From Planctomycetota bacterium (lineage in GTDB: Bacteria; Planctomycetota; Planctomycetia; Planctomycetales; Planctomycetaceae), in NCBI GenBank assembly GCA_030836185.1, contig JAURQH010000039.1, positions 62,001 to 126,000 of the forward strand: a DNA stretch of 64,000 nt, given 5' to 3'. Below the pieces are notes generated by a model. It ran no database searches and was not told the origin of the DNA. It worked only from the letters and a program-made list of their open reading frames with translations. This document shows positions 28,679-38,004 of the stretch, piece after piece. The position numbers and the translations under genes are program-made. The number at the start of each line of letters is the position of its first letter. The first letter of the stretch is position 1.

Positions 28679-29179
28679 ATGCGAACTATACACTATATAA
28701 CCATAATTACTATCTCATGCTTATTGGCAGGATGTGGCGGTGATCCCGAAAACTATGGCGAAAACCGAAATGCTGCTCTCTTGGTACTGACAAAGGGAGG
28801 ATACGTTCGAGCCCAAGATGTCGGCTACCTCATCAAGAAGCAAGGACAACTGACTCAAGAGGAACTGTTAGTGACGGAGGTGAATGTTTCAGAGAAAGAA
28901 TTTAGCGATTTGGACTTAGTCAGTTTGAAACCTCTCAGCGAACTGGAAGTACTGAATCTCTATGGGACTCAAGTCACGAATGAAGGTATGAGTTCCATTG
29001 CTGAGATGAAAAGTCTCAAGAGTTTAGAGCTCTCCTACACAGCAATTACAGATGAGGGGCTTGAAAAACTCTCGACTTTGGAAAACCTTTCAGAACTTTA
29101 CTTGCACGGAACTCAGGTTTCCTCTGAAGCGATTGATGTACTTAAGAAAAAACTCAACGGTTGTAAAGTTTCACATTAA
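28679..29179 (+). CDS. Leucine-rich-repeat lipoprotein
   Basis: A small lipoprotein with signal MRTIHYITIITISCLLAGC (lipid-carrying Cys19). Three to four leucine-rich repeats follow (about residues 75-160), in the pattern LEVLNLYGTQVTNEGMSSIAEM, LKSLELSYTAITDEGLEKLSTL and LSELYLHGTQVSSEAIDVL. Repeats of this form (GTQVTDEGL) are typical of planctomycetes. I place the start at 28679, because an upstream extension (to 28628) has no signal character and a GGAG lies about 9 bases before this ATG. The function is likely protein or cell-surface binding. Confidence 0.85.
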   Translation: MRTIHYITIITISCLLAGCGGDPENYGENRNAALLVLTKGGYVRAQDVGYLIKKQGQLTQEELLVTEVNVSEKEFSDLDLVSLKPLSELEVLNLYGTQVTNEGMSSIAEMKSLKSLELSYTAITDEGLEKLSTLENLSELYLHGTQVSSEAIDVLKKKLNGCKVSH

Positions 29180-29185
29180 GATTTT

Positions 29186-29830
29186 TTACGATGTAGCCAC
29201 GGGGTGCTTTCGCAAATGATGCACCCAAGCCGGTGAGAGGTTCAACCAGACCCAACTGCGATCAAAACGCATCTCGTCGTGAAACGGTTGAATCACTTGA
29301 TCCATTTCCCGGAGTCGGTCTCGATTCGATTTTTTATCGATGTATTTACGCATCTGACGCAGATACATGTACTCAAAATACGAGAGCTCACCGCCAGGAG
29401 CCAACAACTCCACAAACGTCTCGAAGATTTCCTTCACTAATGGGACATCAAAGTTTGTGGTTGGTAAGCCAGAAATAATGATATCGTACGGTGCATCGTA
29501 CTGAAATTTCTGCAACGGGGTTTCATGCACCTTCGAAATGTCGGCGACTTTTTGATACGCAGGATTTTGTTCAAACTGATCGCGAATCACAGCCGCGAAT
29601 GTCGGATTGATTTCGACGATGTCAAATTGATCATCAGGACGAAGCTGTTTGACGATTTTTTGCGTGAAAGCCCCAGTTCCCGGACCAATCTCCAGAACAC
29701 GTCGGGGGCCTTCCCGCTTGGCAAGAGGCTTCGTAATGGCCGTCGCAAGAAAGCGACTACTTGGGATAATCGATCCGGTTGTGTAATACCGCTGACGAAA
29801 CTCGGAATAAAAAGTCGACAGGTTTCCCAC
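29186..29830 (-). CDS. Class I SAM-dependent methyltransferase (phospholipid N-methyltransferase-like)
   Basis: The AdoMet motif I reads RRVLEIGPGTGAFTQKIV (about residues 43-60) and the acidic motif II IVEIN ends with Glu and Asn. The motif IV region reads IISGLPTTNF. That fits the PmtA / rRNA-dimethylase superfamily, but the usual N-x-P-Y/F motif of rRNA dimethylases is replaced, so a lipid or other small substrate is more likely. PmtA makes phosphatidylcholine from phosphatidylethanolamine. At 214 residues it has PmtA size. It converges on the LRR lipoprotein gene with a 6-base gap. Confidence 0.75.
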   Translation of the reverse strand: MGNLSTFYSEFRQRYYTTGSIIPSSRFLATAITKPLAKREGPRRVLEIGPGTGAFTQKIVKQLRPDDQFDIVEINPTFAAVIRDQFEQNPAYQKVADISKVHETPLQKFQYDAPYDIIISGLPTTNFDVPLVKEIFETFVELLAPGGELSYFEYMYLRQMRKYIDKKSNRDRLREMDQVIQPFHDEMRFDRSWVWLNLSPAWVHHLRKHPVATS

Positions 29831-29875
29831 AACGCTCCTTCACGGTCATTTTAGAAAATCGATGGTTTCTGAACT

Positions 29876-30181
29876 TCATGCGGGAGAAAGAATCTGCAGG
29901 CTCGTTCCCCCAACCATCTCTTTGACCTTCTCGCGGTAGGTTTGCATGTGATCGGCCACGAGATGCGCTTCAAGATGGGAAACCGACTCCCACTTTTCGA
30001 CAACCACGACCAGATTCTCATCGGTCACTTGTGCATCAATCGGTGTCGCTGCATCAATGGCAGGCCCGTACTCCAGACACCCTTGCTCGGCATGAACAAG
30101 GGGGACGAGTTGATGAAATTCAGCGAGAAAATCAGATCGACATCCCGGCTTGAGTGTAATCTGTGCGATGACGTGGATCAT
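29876..30181 (-). CDS. Antibiotic-biosynthesis-monooxygenase (ABM/YgiN-like) domain protein
   Basis: A single ABM ferredoxin-like domain of 101 residues that forms dimers in this family. The pattern is MIHVIAQITLKPGCRSDFL, then QGCLEYGP, then VVVEKWESVSHLEAHLVADHM. Members act as quinol monooxygenases or as detoxifying enzymes without cofactor. The start overlaps the stop of the upstream thioesterase gene as ATGA, so translation is coupled. The two genes form a small operon. The substrate is unknown. Confidence 0.88.
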   Translation of the reverse strand: MIHVIAQITLKPGCRSDFLAEFHQLVPLVHAEQGCLEYGPAIDAATPIDAQVTDENLVVVVEKWESVSHLEAHLVADHMQTYREKVKEMVGGTSLQILSPA

Positions 30182-30582
30182 TGGTTCTCCAAATTGCTCA
30201 TTCGAAGAGATTCCAAACGACTTTTTACTCCTGCTCTGTCAACAACTCGCCGTTTGTGAAGCCCCTGAGAGAGACACTTCCCATTGACCTCAGCAGCAAT
30301 ATGAAATGTCACCAACGGGCCTTCTCGATGAACGACTTTGGCGGTACAAATCACATGGTCGAGTTCAATTGCCATGGAGCGATGCTCCAGATCAACTTGC
30401 ACACCCAGAGACAGTTCACCTTCCTCCAACGACTCTTGCAGCAGGTCGAGAGCACAATGCTCCATTTCCCAAAGCAAATGAGGGGTGGCCAGAATTGAGA
30501 TGCCGTCAAAATCGATGCAATGTTCCTGAGAAACGAAAAATTCGTGTTCCCGTAGACTGCCTATTTTTGGGGAGACTTTCAT
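30178..30582 (-). CDS. Hotdog-fold thioesterase (fluoroacetyl-CoA thioesterase-like)
   Basis: A 134-residue hotdog protein that should hydrolyse an acyl-CoA thioester. The block LSLGVQVDLEHRSMAIELDHVICTAKVVHREGPLVTFHIAAE resembles the FlK branch, with Glu66 and His67 at the conserved place. Downstream HKRRVVD closes the fold. It is the first gene of a two-gene unit with the ABM monooxygenase and overlaps it by 4 bases. Fluoroacetyl-CoA itself is unlikely to be the substrate; the family is broad. Confidence 0.75.
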   Translation of the reverse strand: MKVSPKIGSLREHEFFVSQEHCIDFDGISILATPHLLWEMEHCALDLLQESLEEGELSLGVQVDLEHRSMAIELDHVICTAKVVHREGPLVTFHIAAEVNGKCLSQGLHKRRVVDRAGVKSRLESLRMSNLENQ

Positions 30583-30729
30583 GATCGTCCTGAAAATCGG
30601 TCTTCAAAAGGAGATACCGGTCAAACTGAGGCTGACTTTCTAGTCAGATCTGTACTAGAATTCGGTTTCATTTACTACTAAAAAATCCATTTTCCATGGA
30701 ATCTCTGCTGATGCAAGGGAGTGAATCGG

Positions 30730-32646
30730 ATGCCTGCCTCTTTTCGTTCAATCATTCTGCTGATAACCATCTTCTCGGTTTGTACGGCAAACTCAACCTC
30801 TTTCGCCCAAGAGGTCACCCCTGAAATTGTCTTAAAATATAATCCTCGACAGAAGTATGTCGAATTTGACACACCTTCACAAAGTGAAGTTGCGAACTGC
30901 ACCGTCCAAGTGATTCAGGAAAAAAGTGGTTCGGGATGGATCGTCCTAGGTCCACAAGGCGAGACTTTGCGAAAGTTTATGGACACCAACGGGGACAATA
31001 CCGTTGATCGCTGGAGTTATTTTCGTGGTGGAATTGAGGTGTATCGCGATCAGGACTCCAACAACAATAAAAAAGTCGATCAATCGCGTTGGATTAATAC
31101 AGGAGGAACACGCTGGGGAATCGACCAAAATGAAGACGGGACGATTGATAGCTGGAGACAAATCTCTGTCGAAGAGGTTTGCGAGTTGGCATTTTATTCA
31201 CTCAAAACGGGAGACACAAAACTTCTGCAATCCTTGATGGTCACTTCTGCGGATTTACAGGGTTTGGGTATCCGCACCGATCTCGCCAGAGAAATTCTGG
31301 AACAAACCAGCAACCTCGAACGCAAAATGCAAACCATCACATCATCCAAAGCCATCAACAAGTCCACTGTCTGGCTTCGTTACGATGCCGGTCTTCCCGG
31401 AACGATTCCCGGAGATGAAGGTAAAGCGAAACAAGATCTTCAAGTCTATGAAAACACTCGTGCCTTGATGGAAAATGACGGACAAGTGGATTTGCTTCAA
31501 ATCGGAGAACTCGTTTTAGTCGGGAAGACATGGAAACTAGCATCATTCCCCCAATTGATCGATCAGAATTCTGGTCCCATTGAGTTCGGCGGTGTCCTGC
31601 TTCGGCCCTCACAATCGACGAGTGAAGGTGAAGTCATGGCACCAACGGCAAGTTCGGCTGAGGCCCGCGAACTGCTCGACCAACTTCAGAAACTGGACGA
31701 GAAAAGTCCGCGTTTGGAAGACGGTGTCGAAGCTCTGGGCACTTATAACAAACGTCGCGCCGACATCCTGCAAAAGTTGGTGTCCCTCTCTGAGACACCG
31801 GAAGAACGTGAGCTTTGGATGAAACAACTGGTCGATGGCATCACAGCAGCCGTCCAGATTGGAGCCTACGCAGAAGGCGTGCAACGCCTGAAAGGATTTG
31901 AGGACTCCCTCAAATCACGTAGCCCGGAAAGTGATCTCATCCCCTATGTCACGTATCGACGCTTGACCTCGGAATATAGCCAACGCGCCACTTCAACTCC
32001 CACGGAAGAGCAAGAAGATTTGCAGAAGTGGTGGATGAGTTCTCTCGAACAATTTGTCGGTCGTTATCCCAAAACCGAAGAAGCCGCCGATGCTGCGTTT
32101 CAAATCGCCTCCTCTTATGAAATTAGTGGACGCACTGATGAAGCAAAAACATGGTATCGCCGCATCGCTTCGTCTTACGAAAAGACAATTCTCGGACAAA
32201 AAGCCGCTGGCGCACTCAAACGAATGGGCCTCGAAGGACAAGTTCTGGAGTTTTCCGGTAAGACTTTGACCGGTCCAACACTCGATCTCTCTCGCTATCG
32301 AGGCCGTGTGGTCGTCGTAACTTACTGGGCCACATGGAGTCGTCCATTCCTGGAAGAACTTCCACAGTTGCAGGCACTTTCTAAAGAGTATCGCTCTAAA
32401 GGCTTTGAGATTGTCGGTGTGAATGTCGACTTGGTCTCGGACGGACTGGCCGAGTTTGTCAAAGAAAATGAAATGCCCTGGCCCCATATTCATGAAGAGG
32501 GAGGCCTCGACAGCCCTCCTGCCGTAAAACTCGGTATCCTCATGCCTCCCGCCATGATCTTGATTGATCAAAAGGGAAAAGTGGTCTCGGCAGCGGCGAC
32601 CATTGAGCTATTGAAGGAGCAAGTCCCGGCACTGTTGAATAAATAA
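30730..32646 (+). CDS. Secreted protein with EF-hand-like calcium motifs and a TlpA-like thioredoxin fold lacking cysteines
   Basis: A signal peptide (about residues 1-27) leads into a domain with two DxNxDxxxD-type loops (DTNGDNTVDRW and DQNEDGTIDSW, about 85-145), which look like calcium-binding repeats. A middle region (about 200-480) is helical and TPR-like (AADAAFQIASSYEISGRTDEAKTWYRRIASSY). The C-terminal 140 residues are an AhpC/TSA- or TlpA-type fold (LDLSRYRGRVVVVTYWATW). The usual active site WCGPC is replaced here by WSRPF, so both cysteines are gone. An ATG at 30730 fits an AGGGAG site 8 bases before it; a GTG at 30721 overlaps that site and is less likely. A binding or structural role is inferred. 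Confidence 0.85.
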   Translation: MPASFRSIILLITIFSVCTANSTSFAQEVTPEIVLKYNPRQKYVEFDTPSQSEVANCTVQVIQEKSGSGWIVLGPQGETLRKFMDTNGDNTVDRWSYFRGGIEVYRDQDSNNNKKVDQSRWINTGGTRWGIDQNEDGTIDSWRQISVEEVCELAFYSLKTGDTKLLQSLMVTSADLQGLGIRTDLAREILEQTSNLERKMQTITSSKAINKSTVWLRYDAGLPGTIPGDEGKAKQDLQVYENTRALMENDGQVDLLQIGELVLVGKTWKLASFPQLIDQNSGPIEFGGVLLRPSQSTSEGEVMAPTASSAEARELLDQLQKLDEKSPRLEDGVEALGTYNKRRADILQKLVSLSETPEERELWMKQLVDGITAAVQIGAYAEGVQRLKGFEDSLKSRSPESDLIPYVTYRRLTSEYSQRATSTPTEEQEDLQKWWMSSLEQFVGRYPKTEEAADAAFQIASSYEISGRTDEAKTWYRRIASSYEKTILGQKAAGALKRMGLEGQVLEFSGKTLTGPTLDLSRYRGRVVVVTYWATWSRPFLEELPQLQALSKEYRSKGFEIVGVNVDLVSDGLAEFVKENEMPWPHIHEEGGLDSPPAVKLGILMPPAMILIDQKGKVVSAAATIELLKEQVPALLNK

Positions 32647-32796
32647 CAGTGATCACTGGCACATCTCCATCGCTTCATCTGATACAATTGCATCGTGTGG
32701 AAGAGACGCAGTATGATGAGCGGTCACAGACAGCGGACCTGTTAATGAAATGGTATTCACACTCCTTAGAAAATCGCGCTACAGAGAGTTCTTTAC

Positions 32797-34014
32797 TTGT
32801 CTAATTTCGTTCAAAAATGGCTGGAAAGGCTGGTTAAGCCTCTCGTGATCTCTCATCACAAACGCTCGGGAGCGGTCCTGTTCAGTGACACCACGCTGCG
32901 TGACGGGGAGCAGATGCCCGGCGCGACCCTCGAACCCGAAGAAAAAGTTCAGATTGCCCTCGCCTTGGAAGCGGCCGGCATTCATTCGATCGACGCCGGC
33001 TTCGCCGCCTCCTCCGAGAATGACATCAAAGCGATGCAAATGATGGTCGGCAAAGTGAAGGGACCGGTCCTCACCTCTCTGTGTCGTACCCTGAAAGGGG
33101 ACATTGATGCGGCCGACCGGGCGCTCGATGGTCAACCAAACCACAAGCGTGGCGTCAGCCTGTTTTGCGGAACGAGCCCGCTGCACCGCCGCGATAAATT
33201 ACAAAAGTCAAAAGAAGAAATTCTCGACCTGATCGTCGAGACTGTCGGCTATGCGGCTGATAAATTTACGGTCGTTGCGTTCAGCCCCGAAGATGCCAGC
33301 CGAACAGAAGTTGATTATCTCTGCGAATGTTATACGAAAGCGATTGAAGCGGGTGCAACAACCGTCGGTTTCCCTGATACCGTCGGCATTTTGACTCCCG
33401 AAAAAGCGCGCGTTTTCATCAAGCAGATTCAGGACAACGTCCCGAATATCGATAAAGCACTTCTCGCGGTCCATTACCACAACGATCTGGGTTTGGCCGT
33501 CGCGAACACGTTGGCAGGAATTGAAGAAGGTGCGAACGTGGTTCAATGCACGGTCAACGGTATTGGCGAGCGTTCCGGTAATGCCTCACTCGAAGAAGTG
33601 GTGATGGCGTTGACCCTGCATCAGGATCAGTTCAATCGTACCCACAAGATTGATACCACCAAACTCGCTCCGCTCTGCCGCATGGTGGCCGAGTTAACCG
33701 GGATTCGCCTCTCACCACAAAAACCTATTGGTGGATCCAATATTTTCGCGACTGAAGCCGGCATTCATCAGGATGGCCTCCTTAAAAACCCCGACACCTA
33801 TCTCCCGTTTCGACCGGAGACGGTCGGAGAGTCGGGCATCAAACTGGTTCTGGGAAGACATTCGGGCAAAAAGGCTGTCGAACATCGTTTAAAAGAAATC
33901 GGCTTCGCCGCAACGGACGAAGAAGTCGCCACGGTTCTCAATGGCATCAAAGAAATACCGAAGGGCGAAGTCGTCGATGATGAACGACTGAAGTCGTTCT
34001 TGACGGACGGGTAA
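32797..34014 (+). CDS. 2-isopropylmalate synthase-like acyltransferase without a regulatory domain
   Basis: The HMGL-like barrel condenses acetyl-CoA with a 2-oxoacid. [17 protein letters not shown] carries the catalytic Arg and metal Asp, and [16 protein letters not shown] holds the two metal His residues. [20 protein letters not shown] and [15 protein letters not shown] are normal for LeuA and homocitrate synthase. The C-terminal LeuA leucine-sensing domain (about 130 residues) is absent at 405 residues, so it should not be leucine-inhibited in the usual way. Homocitrate synthase or citramalate synthase is possible. The start is TTG at 32797; a GTG about 17 codons later is an alternative. 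It stands alone. Confidence 0.85.
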   Translation: MSNFVQKWLERLVKPLVISHHKRSGAVLFSDTTLRDGEQMPGATLEPEEKVQIALALEAAGIHSIDAGFAASSENDIKAMQMMVGKVKGPVLTSLCRTLKGDIDAADRALDGQPNHKRGVSLFCGTSPLHRRDKLQKSKEEILDLIVETVGYAADKFTVVAFSPEDASRTEVDYLCECYTKAIEAGATTVGFPDTVGILTPEKARVFIKQIQDNVPNIDKALLAVHYHNDLGLAVANTLAGIEEGANVVQCTVNGIGERSGNASLEEVVMALTLHQDQFNRTHKIDTTKLAPLCRMVAELTGIRLSPQKPIGGSNIFATEAGIHQDGLLKNPDTYLPFRPETVGESGIKLVLGRHSGKKAVEHRLKEIGFAATDEEVATVLNGIKEIPKGEVVDDERLKSFLTDG

Positions 34015-34070
34015 GCTCGCCGACTCAACAATATTTTCCTGTAGAACAATTCTTGGCAATATTTGGCTTC

Positions 34071-34649
34071 TTACTTTCTACTGCCACTCCACCAACCTGG
34101 CTCTTGGAATAATTCGCCGACGGACATACTGAATCCAGGAAGCGACGCATCATCGGTCAATTGATCGGCTTCTGTCAGACGACTCTGAGTTCCCTCGGCG
34201 TCCAGCACCAAGACGGCTTGATCGTTCTGGTCGACAATCCAAACCGTCTCCACACCGACGGTCCAATAAACTTCGACCTTGGAATTGATTAACTTTCGAC
34301 GATCTGTGGACGAAACAATCTCCACAACCAATGTCGGACATTGTTCCGTGAGAAATTGATCGGCCAGATCGAACGGCCCCACATCGGGAATCACCGACAA
34401 TGCCGGAAGAAAAACACTGTCAGGTTGACGGGAGACAACCAATCCTTGATCGAAACAGGCCGCTCCAGAAATTTCCGGGTTTCGTTGCCGATGTTCGGCA
34501 AGACGTTTGGAAAGATTGAGGACCGATGTGCCGTGCATCGAATCGGGAGGCGATAGCTGCACAATCTCTCCCGCAATCAATTCACTCCAACGACCGTCTT
34601 CAGGAAGCTCCCACCGTTGTTCGGAAAACTGTTCAGCAGTCAGGGACAT
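34071..34649 (-). CDS. Uma2-family restriction-endonuclease-like protein
   Basis: A 192-residue PD-(D/E)xK-fold protein of the Uma2 (DUF820) group. The usual blocks are visible: ELIAGEIVQLSPP with the early Glu, VIPDVGPF with the metal Asp, and VEIVSSTDRRKLINSKVEVYWTVGVETVWIVD with the Glu and Lys of the active site. Members are common in cyanobacteria and planctomycetes, in many copies, and lack a firmly proven function. It is convergent with the LeuA-type gene and lies 22 bases after the stop of nothing on its own strand. The downstream neighbour on the same strand is upstream of it in transcription: the sigma-54 activator stop is 22 bases before its start, so the two may be co-transcribed. 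Confidence 0.85.
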   Translation of the reverse strand: MSLTAEQFSEQRWELPEDGRWSELIAGEIVQLSPPDSMHGTSVLNLSKRLAEHRQRNPEISGAACFDQGLVVSRQPDSVFLPALSVIPDVGPFDLADQFLTEQCPTLVVEIVSSTDRRKLINSKVEVYWTVGVETVWIVDQNDQAVLVLDAEGTQSRLTEADQLTDDASLPGFSMSVGELFQEPGWWSGSRK

Positions 34650-34671
34650 CGGCTATCCTCTAAGTTCCAGA

Positions 34672-37600
34672 TCAATCAGTGTATTTCTTTAGCTTACTAT
34701 AAAATGTGCTGCGAGGCATATCGAGCAAGCGGGCTGCCTGAGCCTTATTTCCATTCGCTTTTTCGAGTGCTTGGAATAAGTGAAGACGCTCATCGTCACC
34801 GGAGAGCGAATGTTCGAGTGCGGGTAATACCTTCGTCGATTCCTGCGGCCTCTCCGGGAGTCTTTTAAGACTCGTTGACAGAAGCGATTTTGGCCGTGAC
34901 GCAGGCTTCGGAGAATCAGAATCCCCAGCAAGAAGCTCCTGCGGCAAATCGCTCAAGCTAATGACTTCAGACTCTGCCAACACAACAGCCCTTTCGATCA
35001 CATTCTGAAGTTGTCGCACATTGCCGGGCCAGTGATACTCTTCCAATGCGCGAGCCACTTCATCACTAAGCCGCAAGCGTTTTCCTAATCGCTCAGCAGA
35101 TTGATTAAGAAAATGGACTGACAGGTCGAGCAGGTCTTCCGGGCGTTCTCGCAAAGAGGGAAGCGTCAGGCTGATGACATTCAGCCGATAATAAAGATCT
35201 TCACGAAACCGACCTTCAGAAATCAATTGCTCCAGATTCTGATGCGTGGCCGTCACAAGTCGCACATCGACATGAACCGTTTCACTGATCCCGACAGGCT
35301 CAAAACTTCGAGTTTGCAACACGCGTAGCAGCTTCACCTGTGTCTCGGGAGAGATGTCTCCAATTTCGTCGAGGAATATGGTGCCTCCGTTGGCGGCGGC
35401 AAACCGCCCTTGCTTATCTTGATGGGCTCCCGTGAAGGCCCCCTTAACGTGTCCAAATAACTCACTCTCTAACAAGTTCGCTGAGAGTGCAGCACAATGA
35501 ACTTTCACAAGCGGCTTTTCGGCTCGCTCTGAATTCAGATGTAAAATTTCTGCCAGTAACTCTTTACCGGTTCCGCTCTCGCCACGAATTAAAACAGAAG
35601 ACTCTGAACGGGAAACCTTGGAAACCATTCGCATCACATTGTCGATGGCCGGACTGTCACCAATCAACTTGCCGCGAGAGAGAGTATCTATCGGTTGGTC
35701 AACCGTTTTAGGCTCTTCTCCTGTGCGGAGACTTTCCAACTCTGCCTGTAACAACGAAATTTGTCGACGTTGATCGCCGATTCGGTCCATTTTACTCTGC
35801 ATCTCTTCGTTGAGATGCACCATCTCGTCCTGTGCTTTCAAGCTATGCAGCCCAATGTTGGCAATCTGACTAAGAGCTTGTAGAAACGCATAATCCTCAG
35901 CCGAGTAAGGAGTATGATTCCGCTTCTCCCCCAGAACAAGAAGGCCACGAATCACGCCTTCCATTTCAACGGCTTGCGCAATCTGCAAATCCAAGGCTTT
36001 CAAATCGAGAGCTTGCTCAGCCCTTCCCCCCATGCTGCCTGAAGATTGTCGTTGAATATGCCCCGATTCCTCTAATAGCTTGATATCTTCCTCCGAAAGC
36101 ATGATCGCATCGGGGGCTTTCAACTTGCCGTTCCTCGCAGAGAGTATGAAGCGAGACGAACTCTCTTCACGAATATAAAGTGCGGCCTGATCAACCTGCA
36201 AGACTTCCCGACAGATCCCAAACATCATTTGTCCGAGGGAACCGAGGTCTGCAAACTGTCCCACTGCGTTTTGCATGCGACGCAAGGCGTTATCGAGCTG
36301 ATATTTTTCACGATAAAAACGGCGGTCGATTAATTGTTGCATGCGATCTCGCACACCGAGTAACAGCAAGGTCGCGATCACAAACAAACCAACCACAGCC
36401 AGATACTGAAATGTATTCAGAGATATTTTCATCCGTAATGCGATCAGAGTCACCGTCGCAATCAAACAGGCAAAGCCCACAGTCAAACCCATTGAGGAAA
36501 AGTAGTACACAAATCCCCGAGTCAGGAGTTGATCAGCAAGCATCAGCTTGTAACGAATAATGCCGATGACAAACGCAAGTTGGAAAACGAGGCTGGCCAT
36601 CAACATCGGAATGCGTGCTTCCCCCATCACAAACTTGACTCGGGCAAAGTGTGCCAGCCAGATCGAATACCCAATGGGTAAGATTGCCACGCATCCGGCG
36701 ACAAGCATGACTGTCAGTTGCATCCGTTCGATGCGGGTTGTCGCTCTCAAACGACTAACCCCCAAAGCAGACACAGTTCCCAGAAAATATAAACCAGAGA
36801 TCAACAAAGAGTACCAGACTGCATCACTGAGGAAGTGAAGGCATTGGCGTAAATGCGTGACGAGTTCAAAGTCCACATTCTCAGGAACAATTTGCGAATT
36901 GATGGCTCGCAAATATTGCAGCAAGGCTCCAATCGCGACTAAACCGATCGCGGGTGGAGAATAAATGAGAGTGAGAGTCAGTTTTTTATACTGATTCAGA
37001 AATTGAAACGAGCGTGGATAAACCAAGAAGAAGTGTAACAACACTGCCGGCAGGAACAGCCCCATGATAATAAAAGGAGCATTCAACAAAGGACTCCCAC
37101 CAATCATCCACCAATGAAAACCGCCAACAAATGCTCCCAGGCCAAACATGCAAACGATAAAGAACATCTGCGTCGAGGCATCGAAGGGACGATTCCAAAA
37201 GGCGACACCGGCAACTGCAAAAATCGATAATTGGAGCAAAAACCAGATAATCGTAGGAATCATCTCACTCCAAGGGAGTGACTTGATCACGACAAATGAA
37301 CGATGAACGGGTTGCCCCGGTTGCGACATGGATTGAAATCGGATCTCTGCCATGCGGGGACCGTTATGAATCTGCACAACGGGCGCAATCCAGTCTTCGG
37401 GGAGTTCAGATGGATCGGAATTTTCAGAGAGCAAATTACTCCCACTCGGATCTTCTTTGGGCAGATAGAGATCAAACATGACCGATGCCAAATCCAGATA
37501 TGTATGGATGGATTTGTCGGCAACTTCCAGCAGAACATCCTCATCGTCGGGCTGCTCACCCATGACTTCCAGACCATCGACGATCCAAATCGGAACACCT

Positions 37601-37749
37601 TGTTCTGGCAAAGTGACTTGATCCGGGGCAGACACCAACCAGCGGAGCCTCAAATCAGGGCTGGTGATGACAAATGCAAGAACAAACACCGAGTAGATTA
37701 CGACCAGAATGCCGAGCGTGGCGAGAAGATTTCGTCGATAACTGTTCAT
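34672..37749 (-). CDS. Membrane-embedded sigma-54-dependent activator (multi-helix membrane domain, GAF, AAA+, Fis-type HTH)
   Basis: A 1025-residue enhancer-binding protein. It begins with a membrane helix (MNSYRRNLLATLGILVVIYSVFV), an extracytoplasmic region of about 130 residues, then about nine further helices up to residue 470. A GAF domain follows (about 485-640) and a coiled coil (about 645-680). The AAA+ domain shows Walker A GESGTGKE, the sigma-54 contact loop FGHVKGAFTGA and Walker B IFLDEIGD. A C-terminal Fis-type helix-turn-helix ends it (ANGNKAQAARLLDMPRSTFYSKLKKY). The frame is open to 37839, but I prefer the Met at 37749, because the upstream codons run through the GCGCCGA repeats. 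Membrane-anchored activators with so many helices are unusual. It should respond to an envelope or membrane signal. Confidence 0.9.
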   Translation of the reverse strand: MNSYRRNLLATLGILVVIYSVFVLAFVITSPDLRLRWLVSAPDQVTLPEQGVPIWIVDGLEVMGEQPDDEDVLLEVADKSIHTYLDLASVMFDLYLPKEDPSGSNLLSENSDPSELPEDWIAPVVQIHNGPRMAEIRFQSMSQPGQPVHRSFVVIKSLPWSEMIPTIIWFLLQLSIFAVAGVAFWNRPFDASTQMFFIVCMFGLGAFVGGFHWWMIGGSPLLNAPFIIMGLFLPAVLLHFFLVYPRSFQFLNQYKKLTLTLIYSPPAIGLVAIGALLQYLRAINSQIVPENVDFELVTHLRQCLHFLSDAVWYSLLISGLYFLGTVSALGVSRLRATTRIERMQLTVMLVAGCVAILPIGYSIWLAHFARVKFVMGEARIPMLMASLVFQLAFVIGIIRYKLMLADQLLTRGFVYYFSSMGLTVGFACLIATVTLIALRMKISLNTFQYLAVVGLFVIATLLLLGVRDRMQQLIDRRFYREKYQLDNALRRMQNAVGQFADLGSLGQMMFGICREVLQVDQAALYIREESSSRFILSARNGKLKAPDAIMLSEEDIKLLEESGHIQRQSSGSMGGRAEQALDLKALDLQIAQAVEMEGVIRGLLVLGEKRNHTPYSAEDYAFLQALSQIANIGLHSLKAQDEMVHLNEEMQSKMDRIGDQRRQISLLQAELESLRTGEEPKTVDQPIDTLSRGKLIGDSPAIDNVMRMVSKVSRSESSVLIRGESGTGKELLAEILHLNSERAEKPLVKVHCAALSANLLESELFGHVKGAFTGAHQDKQGRFAAANGGTIFLDEIGDISPETQVKLLRVLQTRSFEPVGISETVHVDVRLVTATHQNLEQLISEGRFREDLYYRLNVISLTLPSLRERPEDLLDLSVHFLNQSAERLGKRLRLSDEVARALEEYHWPGNVRQLQNVIERAVVLAESEVISLSDLPQELLAGDSDSPKPASRPKSLLSTSLKRLPERPQESTKVLPALEHSLSGDDERLHLFQALEKANGNKAQAARLLDMPRSTFYSKLKKYTD

Positions 37750-37811
37750 GATCTGCTCGAACGTAACTTGGAACTTGTTGAAATATTGCTGCGGGCTGCT
37801 CCTCTCAGCAT

Positions 37812-37908
37812 GCGCCGAACTGCGCCGAAAAGCAATCATTCAGCGCCGACAGCGCCGAAACATGGAATATCAAGGATGGTTTCAGCGCCGAAACCATCAG
37901 CGCTGATG
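37812..37908. promoter_or_regulatory. Cluster of six GCGCYGA elements, putative enhancer sites (UAS)
   Basis: GCGCCGA starts at 37812, 37822, 37843, 37852 and 37885, and GCGCTGA at 37900. The best copies sit in palindromes: TTTCAGCGCCGAAA at 37880-37893 and the perfect CATCAGCGCTGATG at 37895-37908. They lie about 80-180 bases upstream of a -24/-12 promoter and just upstream of a sigma-54 activator gene, which is where enhancer sites are expected. The first four starts are 10, 21 and 9 bases apart, close to whole helix turns. Confidence 0.65.
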
Positions 37909-37987
37909 AGACACCCAGAACTCACTACAACCAATAAGTTATATATTGATAACACTTTATGATCTAATCATAAATTCTCAACAGGAA

Positions 37988-38004
37988 TTGGCACGCTCAA
38001 TGCA
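37988..38004 (+). promoter_or_regulatory. Sigma-54 (-24/-12) promoter, plus strand
   Basis: TTGGCACGCTCAATGCA matches the sigma-54 consensus. The GG at 37990-37991 and the GC at 38002-38003 are exactly 10 bases apart, and TTGGCACG is a perfect -24 box. Transcription should start near 38015 and run rightward. A one-mismatch IHF-like word lies at 37939-37951 (minus strand), between it and the GCGCYGA cluster. The target transcript is not obvious; it would run antisense to queD. Confidence 0.7.

Noticed and set aside
32646-32657. Perfect 12-base palindrome CAGTGATCACTG after the thioredoxin-fold gene
   Set aside because: Too short for a terminator and no T tract follows; it may be chance.
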